Below, in pieces: positions 35,646 through 47,142 of a stretch of DNA of 64,000 nucleotides (position 1 is its first letter; each line of letters starts with the position of its first letter). Source of the stretch: Desmodus rotundus (Eukaryota; Chordata; Mammalia; Chiroptera; Phyllostomidae); the NCBI RefSeq assembly GCF_022682495.2, contig NC_071392.1, positions 134,291,318 to 134,355,317 of the forward strand, written 5' to 3'. Below the pieces are notes generated by a model. That model was not told the DNA's origin and did no database searches. It worked only from the letters and a program-made list of their open reading frames with translations. The position numbers and the translations under genes were made by a program.

Positions 35646-36529
35646 AATAATTGAGATGTTTGTTTTGATTCCAGCTCTTTGGAATTTTTCAAGAGAATTT
35701 AGAAATTGATATTTTTATGCAGAATCTTGATTCTTTAAAAAATTGTTTTACTGTATTATTTTTCCATTACTATTTAGTCCCCTTACATGCCCTCCTTCAC
35801 GCAATCATGCAGTGTTGAATCTTAACACAGGTTAAGAGATTTAGAGAGGCACTTCTGGCCAAGATGGAGCCATAGGTAGATACACTTTGCCTCCTTGCAC
35901 AACCAAAAGAAGGATAACAACAAGTTTAAAAACAAAAAATAACCAGAACTGCCAGAAAATCAAACTGTATGGAAGTCCAACAACCAAAGAATTAAAAAAG
36001 AAACATTCATTCAGACTGGTAGGAGGGGCGGAGAGGATGTGCTCAAGGCAGCAACTAGGTGAATGGGTGGGTGAAGTGCTGGCTAGTGGGCAGGGTGTTC
36101 CCACAATTGAGTGCAGATAAACTGGGAGGAACAACTGGGGAGTGAGACAGACCACACAACGCAGTGTTCCAGCACAGAGAAATAAATCCTCAAAACCTCT
36201 GGCTGTAAAAATCTGGGGGTTGCAGTGCTGGGAGAAACTCCCAGCCTCACAGGAGAGTTTGTTGGAGAGATCCACCAGGTTCTAGAATGTACAGAAACCC
36301 ACCCACATGTGAATCAGCACCAGAAGGGTCCAATTTGCTTGTGAGTAGTGTCAAAAGTGACTGAAAGCCAGTGGAGAGCCAAGCAAGTGGCATTGCTCCT
36401 TCTTGGACTCCTCCCCCACACATAGCACCACAACAATGCAGCAATGTTATTTGCCCTGACCTGGTGAATACCTAAGGCTCTGCCACTTACTACATAATGG
36501 GCAAGCTGAGACAAAAAAATATGGCCCCA

Positions 36530-37353
36530 ATGAAAGAAGAGATCAAAGCTCCAAAAATAGAACTAAGCCCAAAGAGATAGCCAACCTATCAGAATCACAG
36601 TTCAAAATACTGATGATCAGGATGCTCACAGAAATGGTTGAGTATGGTTGCAAAATACAGGACAAAGTGAAGGCTATGCAAAGTGAATAAAGGAAAATGT
36701 ACAGGGAACCAAGAGTAAAGGAAAGGAAACTGGGACTCAAATCAACCATTTGGAGAAGAAGGAAGAAATAAACATTCAACCAGAATAGCATGAAGAAACA
36801 AGAATTCAAAAAAATGAGAAGAGGCTTAGGAACCTCCAGGACAACTTTAAATGTTCCAACATCCGAGTCATAGGGGCACCAGAAGGAGAAGAGGAAGAGC
36901 AAGAAATGGAAAACTCATTTGAAAACATAATGAAGGAGAACTTTCCCAATCTGGCAAGTGAAATAGACTTCCTGGAAGTCCCGGAAGCTCAGAGAGTCCC
37001 AAAGAAGTGGGACCCAAGGAAGCACACACCAAGGCATATCACCATTACATTACCCAAGATTAAAGACAAGGAGAGAACCTTAAAAGCAGCAAGAGGAAAG
37101 GAGACAGTTACCTACAAAGGAGTTCCCTCTAGACTATCAGTGATTTCTCAAAAGAAACCTTGCAGGCAAAAAGGGGCTGGAAAAAAGTATTCCAAGTCAT
37201 GAAAGGCAAGGACCTCCATCCAAGATTACTCTATCCAGCAAAGCTGGATTTAGAATGGAAGAGCAGATAAAGTGCTTCCCGGATAAGGTCAAGTTAAAGG
37301 AGTTAATCATCATCAAACCCTCATTATATGCAATGTTAAAGGGATATATCTAA
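36530..37353 (+). pseudogene. HAL1-c ORF1 remnant
   Basis: The RRM segment is open at 36906-37202 and differs from the HAL1-a segment (25320-25024) at only about four residues. It carries the same frameshift at 'RLSVISQKKPC' and the same upstream stops (TAA after 'GCKIQDKVKAMQSE', TAG further on). The ORF1 terminal stop is at 37351-37353. Non-functional. Confidence 0.85.
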
Positions 37354-37755
37354 GAAAAGATAAAAAATATGAATAGTAAAATGAGAGCAAATGCATGACT
37401 ATCAAGTACTGTACCTTAAAAAAAAACAAACTAAGCAAACAACTAGAACAAGAACAGAATCACAGAAATGGAGATCATATGGAGGGTTATCAGCAGGGGA
37501 GGTGGTGGAGTATGAGGGTAAAGGTACAGGGAATAAGAAACCTAAATGGTAGGTAGAAAATAGACAGTGGGAGGCTAAGAATAGTATGGGAAATGTAGAA
37601 GCCAAAGAACTTATATGTACAACCCATGGACGTGAACTAAGTGGTGGAGTGAATGCTCATGGGAGAGGGGTACAGGGAGGAGGGGAATAAATGGGAGAAA
37701 ACAAAATGGGACAACAGTAATAGCATAATCAATAAAATATATATATATTTTAAAA

Positions 37756-38020
37756 AGAATATACCATATTTTGCCATGTATAATGTGCACTTTTTTGCCC
37801 AAATTTTTGAGAGGAAAATAAGGATGCACATTATACGTGAATAATACTAATTCTGTATCTATATAAATGTTTTTAATTATTTTTTTATGCTTGTCCTTTA
37901 AAAGTGTAACTCTAGAAAGCAATAATGATATCCATATGCAAAATGGTACTCTGGAATATGATAATTTGTTCCATTTCTAAATATAAATAAATAAAACACT
38001 GAATTAAAAAATGAAAAGCA
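37756..38020 (+). other. 3'-transduced segment with a 16-nt inverted repeat
   Basis: It lies between the HAL1-c tail and the right TSD, so it travelled with the HAL1 RNA. It contains inverted-repeat arms 'catgtataatgtgcac' (37775-37790) and 'atgcacattatacgtg' (37824-37839), 14/16 complementary with a 33-nt loop. A possible source is a DNA transposon at the parental locus. It ends with AATAAATAAA around 37986-37995 and an A-rich stretch. Confidence 0.7.
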
Positions 38021-38035
38021 AAGAGATTTAGAGAG

Positions 38036-40104
38036 ATTATGTGGCTTCATTAGGCAACACAGTATTGATATTGAGTTTTCAATCCCAAGTCTTCTGAATT
38101 GAAATGCAATGCTCTTGCCACCATACCAGAGAAACTCCAATAAACAAACAAGAAGTGCAAACTGGGGAACAGAAAATCCCACCTGTATCTCCATCTTGGG
38201 AATTATTCTTTACAGTGATGCTGAAAATCCCAGAAATGATGGAATCCAAAAATCCACATGGGTGTGACATTTTCACTCCCATCAGGATTTACCCAGCAGT
38301 GAGTCATGCAAATAAATCTCACACTCAGAAAGAGTGTGACATTTACTGGGAGGCTGCCAGTAAAGAGGAAACTAAAACATGATGATATGGTGGCAGAGTG
38401 TCTCCAGTATTGATGCCATGCTCAATTTCAGATGCTAAGGAGACACACTGATGTAAAATTGTCATGTGCAACCTTTCCCCACCTGCCTTCCATGAAACAC
38501 TAATCCACACAATACTAATGGAATGTTTTGAATTTTAAAAAGCAGTGGGGGCAGGGGTTGGTGATCTTTTTGTAAAAGTGTTGTGTATAGTGATGCTTGT
38601 CAGAATGAACCTTGATGCATAGCAGCACATTAAAGACTCTGACAAGGTCTGCAAAAAAACAAAACAAAACAAAACAAAAAACAAAACACCCCTGATTATA
38701 AGATAATGTCCATTCAAATATCCACAAAAACCTTGAAGGACTACTGCTCCCAGGTACTGTGTGGAAACAAGCAGAGATAAGAGTTTTTTTCATCTTGTAG
38801 CTCAGGTTCATAAAGATATCTATACTCTGGACTTTCTATTTCACAAAGCAAAATTCAGAGGTCAAAGGGGAATTAACTGGTCATTTTTACAGCCCATCAA
38901 ATTAGGTCAGGCCTTCCCCAGGTTAGAAACTGAATGAGAAATTCAGACAAAAGAAGTACCTCTATCCAGTATTTGTTTTAGCAAAATAGAACCACAGAGA
39001 AAGATTAGGTGATAAGTCTCAAAGAGTTGCTTTTTGGCATGGTGTGAAGTTTATTGAGCAACTACTATGTGTTAGGCACTAGTCACTGAATGAACAAGGA
39101 TGTATAAAATATTGCCTTAGATTGGGAATACACAGAAGTAGATCCTTAGACAAGGAGTCAAGCACAAGTAGCTTAGTTAGAAGATGATGCTAAGCAATAA
39201 GCTGAGGAGTAGGAAAGTGAGACAGGGAGGGAAAGCAAGCAGTACAGGGTGCTTGACCCAACAGCTTTGCTGTGACACTTTTAGAGGCAATATAGAATAT
39301 GGATTTTAGTGTCATTACTCATGAGGAGCAAAGGGAGCTGGGCACCTCTCCACCAAATTTCCACTGTTCTGTGTTGAGGACTGATTCTGGGCATGGGGAG
39401 AAGGCTCCCAATGCCAGACCAGATGGTCCTGGGAACAGCAAGCTGCAGGCATTTACAGAAGGCAGCCTTGTTCTACAGACATTGAGTGCTCAGAGGATGG
39501 TGTGACCATGACGGCTTATGGGTAGAGAATAATGCTGTGTAGGAAAGATGAGGTCTCAGAGAAGCAATGGGGTCTCTACAGGGACTGAGACCAGAAATAG
39601 CCCAGAGATCTAGGGTCTGTTATAGGTTTCCAGCTGACTACATCTTACCAGAGGTCTTCTTGGACTCTGAAGTCCTGTTCTCATACTGAGGCATTTTAAC
39701 CATGATCAGTGTTTGTATAAGTTATTTTCCCCTGAGTTCACTGGTGCAAAACACTTTCCTGATTGGCAAGAACTGTTTTTGCCACTGGTCTAGGACAAAC
39801 TGCACCCTCAGTGTGTCTGGTTCTCTGTCTCATGGAGCCAGTGGAGTGTCCTGGTAAATGTTGTGGGTCTGGTTTGGGCTGTGGGTCCCCCATCACAGAG
39901 ATCTCCTGTGAAAATGGGAGGAATGCTTACCTTAGAGCAGCAGCACACCTTCAGATGCATCTGCTGTCTGTTTGATGACACCTCTTCTTTATAACAAAAT
40001 TACACTCAGTAATCATTCAGTGATAATCAGAACTAGTAATTATTTTCTTGATTTTTCTTCAGTTCTAAGATGAATATTTAAAGCATAAGAATAAATTTCA
40101 ACTT
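38036..40104. other. Single-copy-like sequence with a MIR remnant and microsatellite
   Basis: Positions 38036-38115 are the second half of the MIR (-) split by HAL1-c ('caatcccaagtcttctg', 'caatgctcttgccaccat'). About 39045-39110 is an old dispersed repeat ('ttattgagcaactactatgt'). Open frames at 38104-38382, 39299-39505 and 39763-39975 show no domains. No gene is supported. Confidence 0.5.
38650..38690 (+). repeat. (AAAAC)n microsatellite
   Basis: Five to six imperfect repeats of aaaac within an A-rich run. There is no associated element that I can recognise. Confidence 0.8.
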
Positions 40105-40912
40105 ATTTTGTAATTATATTTTATTGATTATGCTATTATAGTTGTCACAATTTTTTCCCTTTTGCCCCCTTCCTATCAGGATCCTCCACTCCCTCAGGCA
40201 ATGCCCACACCTTTGTTCATATCCATGGGTCATGCATATAAGTTATTTGGCTTCTCCATTTCCTATACTTTGCTTTACATACTCATGACTATTCTGTAAC
40301 TACTAATTAGTGCTTTTTAACCCCTTTACATTTTCACCTATTCCCCCAACCTCCCCTCTTATCTGGCTGCCATCAAACTGTTCTCATTATCTATGATTCT
40401 GTTTCTGTTCTTCTTGTTTGCTTAGTTTGCTTTTTAGATTCAATTGCTGAATACACATTTATTTATTGCCATTTTACTATTTATGGATTTGATCTTCTTT
40501 TTCTTATATAAGTCCCTTTTTAGGAGGTTTTATTTATTTATTTTTAGAGAGTGGGGAAAAGAGGGAGAAAGAGGGGGAGAGAAACATCAGTGTGTGGTTG
40601 CCTCTCACGTGGCCCCCACTGGGGACTTGGCCTGCAACCCAGACATGCACCCTGACTGGGAATTGAACCAGCGACCCTTTGGTTTGCAGTCCGAGCTCAA
40701 TCCACTGAGTTACACCAGCCAGGGCTAAATAAGTTCCTTTAAATTTCATATGATAATGGTTTGGTGATGATGAATTCCTTTAGTAGTTTTTTTTTTTTTT
40801 TGGTCTGGGGAGCTCTTTATCTGCCCTTCAATTTTAAATGATAGCTTTACTGGGTAGAGTAACCTTTGTGGTAGGTCCTTGCTTTTCATCATTTTGAATT
40901 TTCCTTGCCAAT
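40105..40912 (-). mobile_element. HAL1-e 3' part, split by a Ves SINE and truncated by L1
   Basis: On the plus strand it begins 'ttgtaattatattttattg' and 'attatgctattatagttgtc', the complement of the HAL1 3' end. It contains the end of ORF1 (40740-40912, complement of the 'LLYPVKLSFKIEGQIKS' frame at 40976-40746). It is more diverged from HAL1-a, -b and -c and therefore older. A Ves SINE interrupts it at 40521-40726, and L1 sequence begins at about 40913. Confidence 0.75.
40508..40741 (-). mobile_element. Ves SINE inside HAL1-e
   Basis: The body is 40521-40726. On the minus strand it starts 'gccctggctggtgtaactca', has a tRNA-like B box ('ggttcaattcccagtcaggg') and ends in an A/T-rich tail ('aaataaataaataaaacctc'). 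The TSDs are 'ataagtccctttt' and 'ataagttccttta' (40508-40520 and 40729-40741). Confidence 0.85.
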
Positions 40913-42107
40913 TCTCTCTCTTTTTTCTATTTTTATTGATGTTCAAACACAGTTGTCTCCATTTTCCCACCACCACTTTCCCCTGCCCTACCCATGCCTA
41001 CCTCCATCCTCAATGCCATCTCCCCTTGGCTCCATCCATGGGTCCCTCATTCAGGTTCATTTACATCCCTTTCCCTTCTTTCCCACCTTATTCCCTCTCC
41101 CCTCTCCTCTGGTTACCGTCTGTTTATTGTTGATTTCAATGTCTCTGGCTATATTTTGCTTGATGATTTGTTTTGTTAATTAGGTTCCACTTGTTGGTGA
41201 GATCACGTGGTATTTGTCCCTCACAACCTGGCTTACTTCACTTAGCATAATTCTTTCCAGATCCATCCATGCTGTCACAAAGGATAGGGGATCCTTCTTT
41301 CTTTCTGCAGTGTAATATTCAATGTGTAAATGTACCATAGTTTATTGATCCACTATTACTCATGGGCACCTAGGCTGTTTCCAGCACTGGCTATTGTAAA
41401 TGTGCTGCTATGAACATTGGGGTGCTTAGGTTTTTTTAAATTAGAGTTTCAGGATTCTAAGGGTATAAACCCAGCATTGGAATTGCTGGGTCAAAAGGCA
41501 ATTCTATTTTTAGTTTCTAGAGGAAATTCCAAACAGTTTGCCACAGAGGATGCACCAGTTTGCATTCCCACCAAGAGTGCACTAGGGTCCCCTTTTCTAA
41601 ACAACCCCACCAGCACTTATTGTTTGTCGATTTGTTTATGATGGCCATTCTAACTGGAGTGAAGTGGTAGTTCTTTGTGGTTTTAATTTCCATCTCTCTG
41701 ATGGTTAGTGATACTGAGCATGTTTTCACATGTCTCTAGGCCCTCTGTATGTCCTCTTTGGAGAAGTGTCTGTTCAGGTCCTTTGCCCATTTTTTAATTG
41801 GATTGATTGTTTTCCTGGGGTGAAGTCATGTGAGTTCCTTCTGTATTTTGGAGATCAAACCATTGTCCAAGATATCATTGGGAAATATGTTTTCTCATTT
41901 AGTTGGTTCTCTTTTCATTTTGCTAATGTTTTCTTTAGCCATGTAGAAGCTTTTCATTTTGGTGAAGTCCAATTTGTTTATTCTTTCCATTATGGCCCTT
42001 GCTCTAGGGGATATATCAGTGAAAATATAGCTGCGTGCATATTCTGAGATTTTCCTATGTTCTCCTCTAAGACCTTTGTAGTGTCATGACTTATATTTAA
42101 GTCTTTA
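40913..42107 (-). mobile_element. L1 fragment (ORF2 C-terminus and 3'UTR)
   Basis: The plus strand shows the 3'UTR complement ('attgatgttcaaacacagtt' and a C-rich tract), then ORF2 C-terminal sequence up to 'gacttatatttaagtcttta'. Frame remnants lie at 41729-41517. It is more diverged than the neighbouring L1 at 42108-48865. It ends abruptly where that element's 3' A-rich end begins, which suggests the younger element landed in or beside it. Non-coding. Confidence 0.8.
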
Positions 42108-42358
42108 AAAATATTAATTTAATGTTGTTCATTAGAGTTGTCTCCATTTTCTCCACATCCATCCACTCCACCCAAGCCAAATGCACCTCCCACCCTGCCG
42201 CCACCCTCCCCCTTGATTTTGTCTATGCGTCCTTGATAGTAGTTCCTGTAAACCTCTCTCCCCACTGACCCTTCCCCACTCCCATCTGGCTATTGTTAGA
42301 TTGTTCTTAACTTCAATGTCTCTGGTTATACTTTGTTTGCTTTTTCCCCTTCTGTTGA

Positions 42359-45300
42359 TTATGTTCCAGTTAAAGGTGAGATCATATGGAATTTGTCCCT
42401 CACTGCCTGGCTTATTTCACTTAGCATAATGCTCTCCAGTTCCATCCATGCTGTTGCAAAGAGTATAAGCCCCTTCTATCTCTCTGCTGCATAGACTTCC
42501 ATTGTGTAAATGTACCAGTTTTTTGATCAACTCATTTGCTGATGGGCACTGAGGTTGCTTCCAGTACTTGGCTATTGTAAATTGTGCAGCTATGAACATT
42601 GGGGTGCATAGGTTCTTTTGGATTGGTGTTTCAAGGTTCTTAGGGTATAATCCCAGCAGCAGAATTGCTGGGTCAAAGGGCAGTTACATTTTTAGTTTTC
42701 TGAGGAAATTCCATACTGTTTTCCACAGTGGCCTCACCAGTCTGCATTCCCACCAACAGTGCACTAGGGTTCCCTTTTCTCCGCATCCTCTCCAACATTT
42801 GTTTGTTGATTTGTTTATGTTGGCTACTCTGACTGGTGTGAGAGGGTACCTCATTGTGGTTTTAATTTGCATCTCTCTGATGGCTAGTGATGCTGAGCAT
42901 CTTTTCATATGTCTCTGGGCCCTCTGTATGTCTTCCTTGGAGAAGTGTGTGTTCAACTCCTTTGCCCATTTTTTAATTGGGTTGTTTGTCTTCCTGGAGT
43001 GGAGTCATGTGAGTTCTTTATATGTTTTGGAGACCAGGCCCTTGTTTGAGGTATCATTGCCAAATATGTCTTGTAGGACTGTAAGTTCTCTTTTCATTTT
43101 AATGCTGTTTTCTTTAGCCATGCAGAAGCTTTTTATTTTGATGAGGTCCTATTTGTTTATTGTTTCCTTTATGTCCCTTGCTTTAGGGGATGTGTCTGTG
43201 AGGATGTTGCTGCATGGAATGTCTGAGATCTTCCTGCCAATGTTTTCCTCTAGGACTTTTATGGTGTTATGATTTATATTTAAGTCTTTTACCAGCCTTG
43301 AATTTATTTTTGTGTATGGTAGAAGTTGGTGATCGAGTTTCATTTTTTTTGCACATAGCTGTCCAGATATCCCAACACCATTTGTTGAAGAGGCTGTTTT
43401 TGCTCCATTTTATGCTCCTGCCCCCTTTGTCAAATATTAATTGACCGTAAAGACTTCAGTTTATTTCTGGGCTCTCTGTTCTGTTCCATTGGTCTATGTG
43501 CCTGTTTTTATGCCAGTACCAGGCTGTTTTGATTACAGTGGCCTTGTAATACAGTTTGATATCAGGTATTGTGATTCCTCCTGCTTTGTTCTTCTTTCTC
43601 AAAATTACTGCAGCTATTCGGGGAACTTCATGGTTCCATATGAATTTCTGAAATTTTTGTTCTATATCTGTGAAATATGTCATGCGTACTCTAATAGGAA
43701 TTGCATTGAATCTATAAATTGCTTTGGGTAGTATGGTCATTTTGATGATGTTAATTCTTCCAGTCCATGATCATGGTACATGCTTCCATATGTTTGTGTC
43801 TTCCTTAATTTCTTTCTTCAGTGTTGTGTAGTTTTCTGAGTACAGGTCTTTTACCTCCTTGGTTAGATTTATTCCTAGGCACTTTATTTTACTTGTTGCT
43901 ATATCAAATGGGTTTTTTTTCATGATTTCTGTTTCTGCAGTTTCGTTGTTGGTATACAGGAATGCCTTTGATTTCTGAGTATTGACTTTGTATCCAGCTG
44001 TTTTGCCAAATTCATTTATCAGGTCAAGTAATATTTTGGTGGTGTCCACAGGTTTTTCGTGTTCACTATCATGTTATCTGCAAACAATGACAGTTTCATT
44101 TCCTCCTTTCAGATTTGGATGCCTTTTATTTATTTTTAATGTCTGATTGTTGTGGCTAGGACTTCCAGTACTATGTTGAATAGGACTGGTGAGAGAGGGC
44201 TTCCTTGTCTTGTTCCCGATCCTAGTGGGAAAGCCCTAGGTTTCAATTCATTGAGTATGATGTTGGCTGTAGGTCTCTTGTATATGGCCTTTTTTATGTT
44301 GAGGAATGCTCCCTCTATTGCCACTTTGCTGAGTGTCTTTATAAGAAATGGGTGCTGTACCTTATCAAATGCTTTTTCTGCATCTGTTGATATGATCATG
44401 TGATTTTTGTCTTTGCTTTTGTTTATGTGGTGTATTATGTTTATTGATTTGCAAATATTGTACCACCCTCAAATCCCTGGGATGAATTGCACTTGATCAT
44501 GGTGTATAATCTTTTAAACATATTGCTGGGTATGGCTTGATAATATTTTGTTGAGGATATTAGTATCTATTTTTGCCAGTGATATTGGACTGAAGTTTTC
44601 TTTCTTTGTTATGTTTTTATCTGGTTTTGGGATTAGGATGAATTTTGCTTCAGAAAACGAGTTTGAAAGTCTTCCATCTTGTTGAAATTTTTGAAATAAT
44701 CTGTGGAGGATGGGGGTTAGCTCCCCTTAAATGCTCTGTAGAATTCTCCTGTGAAACTGTCTGCTCCAGGTCGTTTGTGTTTTGGAAGCTTTTTGATTAC
44801 TGTTTCAATATCATCAGGTGTTATTTGTGTGCTCAGGCTTTCTGCTTCTTCTTCATTGAGTTTTGGAAGGTTATATTTTTCTAGAAATTTGTCCATTTCA
44901 TCTAGGATTTCACATTTTTTGGCATATAGTTCTTCGTAAGAATTTCTTAAAGTTCTTTGTATTTCTGTGGTATCAGTTGTAGTGCCTCCTTTTTCATTTC
45001 TGATTGTGTTTATTTGGGTCATCTCTCTCTTTTTTTGTGATGAGCCTGTTTAAAGGCTTTGTGATTTTGTTTATCTTTTCAAAGAACCAGCTCCTGGATT
45101 CATTGATCCTTACAATTGTGCTTTTAGTCTCTATGTCATTTAACTCTGCTCTGATCTTGGTTATTTCCGTCCTTCTGCTTGCCCTGGGCTGTCTTTGTTG
45201 TTGTTCCTCCAGTTCTTGTAGGCATAGGGTTAGGTTGTTTGTTTGAAATGTTTCTATCTTTTTAAGGTAGGCCTGTATTGCTATGAACTTCCCTCTCAGG

Positions 45301-46175
45301 ACTGCCTTTGCTGTGTCGTATAGGTTTGGGTTGTTGTGAGTTCATTTTCATTTGTTTCCAGAAAGTTTTTGATTTCTTCCCTAATCTCGTTCTTGACCCA
45401 TTCATTGTTTAATAGCATGTTATTCAGTGTCCATGATTTTGAGTGTTTTGCGTTTTTTCCTTTGGGGTTGGTTTCTAGTTTCAGTCCCTTGTGGTCAGAG
45501 AAAGTGCTTGCTATGATTTCAATTTTCTTGAATTTGTTGAGGCTTGCTTTGTGTCCTATCATGTGGTCTATCTTTGGAAAAGTTCCATGTACACTTGAAA
45601 AGAATGTGTATTTTGCTTCTTTATGATGAAAAGCTCTACATATATCAGTTAAGTTCATTTCCTGTAGGGTATTGTTAAGTGACACAATATCCTTGTTGAT
45701 ATTTTGTTTGGAAGACCTGTCCATTTTTGATAGTGGGATGTTAAAGTCCCCTACTGTAATGGTGTTGCTGTCAATATCTTTCTTGAAGTCCTCCAAGATT
45801 TTCTTTATGTATTTGAGTGCTCCTATGTTGGGTGCATATATATTTACAATGTTTATGTCTTCTTGGTGGATTCTTCCATTGGGTATAATGAAGTGACCTT
45901 CTGGGTCTCTCTTTATGGCCCTTCTTTGGAACTCTATTTTGTCTGATATAAGTATTGCTACCCCTGCTTTTTTTCCTGTCCGATCTCTTGGAATATTTGT
46001 TTCCAGCCCTTTACTTTCAGTCTGTGTAATCTTTTGTCCTGAGATGGGTCTCTTGTAGGCAGCATATGTGTGGGTCATGTTTTCTTATCCATTCAACTAT
46101 TCTATGTCTTTTGATTGGAGCATTTAATCCATTTACGTTTAAGGTTATTATCGATAGGTAGTTATTCATTGCCAT
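42359..46175 (-). pseudogene. L1 ORF2 (endonuclease and reverse transcriptase), degraded
   Basis: The start is set at the ATG at 46175, which aligns with 'MAMNKYLSIITLNINGLNAP' in the copy at 17895. The endonuclease is largely traceable in 46078-45296. RT and C-terminal pieces lie at 45022-44717, 44399-44136, 44049-43771, 43740-43456, 42956-42684 and 42599-42417. The RT catalytic box reads FADN instead of FADD near 44075-44090, so the second catalytic Asp is lost. The stop at 42359-42361 matches the other copies. It cannot make active ORF2p. Confidence 0.88.
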
Positions 46176-46221
46176 TTTTTCCTACCTGTGTTCCTCTCTC
46201 TTTCTCTTTTCCTTCCTTTCC

Positions 46222-47142
46222 TTAAAGCAGTCCCTTTAGCATCTCTTGCAGAGCTGGTTTGGTGGAAGTGTATTCTTTTAGACCTCTTTTGTCTGGGAAG
46301 CTCCTTATTTGGCCTTCTATCTTGATTGAGAGCCTTGCTGGGTAAAGTAGTCTTGGTTGCAGGCCTCTGGTTCTCATTACATATAATATTTTTTGCCATT
46401 CTTTTCTGGCTTGGAGCATTTCCATTGAAAAGTCAGCTGCTAACCTTATTGGGGCTCCGTTGTATGCTACTTCCTGTTTCTCCCTTGCTGCCTTTAAGAT
46501 CCTCTCTTTGTCTTTGAATTTTGCCATTTTAATTATGATGTGTCTTGCAGTGGGCCTCTTTGGATTCCTCTTGCTTGGGACTCTCTATGTTTCCTGGATT
46601 TGGGTGACTTTTTCTCTCCTCAGATTGGGGAAATTTTCCATCATTACTTTTTCAAACAGGTTTTCTATCCCTTGCTCTTCTTCTTCTCTTTCTGGTATTC
46701 CTATTATATGGATATTATTACCTTTCCTGTTGTCCTGCATTTCCCTTAATCCCTCTTCATTCTTTCTGAGACTCTTTTCCTTTTCTTGCTCTTTCTGGGT
46801 GTTTTTTTCTACTTTCTCCTCCAGCTCGCTGATCCTATCCTCTGCTTCATCAAGTCTGCTTTTGATTCCTTCTACTCTGTTCTTCAGTTCAGAAATTGTA
46901 TTCTTCATTTCCTCTTTGCAGTTGTGATAGTTTCCCTTTCCTTTTTATGTCAATATAGTTTGCAGTGAGTTCATTTTAGTTTCCCTGTAGTTCTGGTAGT
47001 TCTCTGTGAGCTCAGTGAGCTTCCTGATAACCATTGCTTTGAACTCAGTATCTGATAGTTGACTTGCCTCTTTTTCAGTTAGCATTCTTTCTGAGGCTTC
47101 CTCCTTTCCTTTGGTTTGGGGATTGTTTCTTTGTCTTCCCAT
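46222..47142 (-). pseudogene. L1 ORF1, frameshifted
   Basis: The start ATG at 47142 gives 'MGRQRNNPQTKGKEEASERM'. Coiled-coil sequence follows ('LKNRVEGIKSRLDEAEDRIS', within 46908-46585), then the RRM ('IHIIGIPEREEEEQGIE') and the C-terminal domain (46527-46222, 'LQPRLLYPARLSIKIEGQIR'). The three open pieces are separated by at least two lesions (near 46930 and 46560), so no full ORF1p can be made. The spacing to ORF2 is about 47 bp, normal for L1. Confidence 0.88.

Larger units (their letters stand above)
35834..38035 (+). mobile_element. HAL1-c with 3'-transduced sequence, TSD-flanked
   Basis: Perfect 15-bp TSDs 'aagagatttagagag' lie at 35834-35848 and 38021-38035. The HAL1 proper runs from 'gcacttctggccaagatgg' (35849) to its A-rich end near 37755: 5'UTR, ORF1 (36530-37353), 3'UTR. 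About 265 bp of unrelated sequence (37756-38020) follow before the right TSD, ending in AATAAATAAA and an A-rich tail. This is the structure of a 3' transduction, in which transcription ran past the element's own poly(A) signal at its previous locus. The host site was a MIR, pieces of which flank both ends. Confidence 0.85.

Noticed and set aside
36543..36902. 119-codon minus-strand frame identical to 25324-25683 (+)
   Set aside because: It is antisense to HAL1 ORF1. The identity comes from the near-identical HAL1 copies, not from coding constraint.
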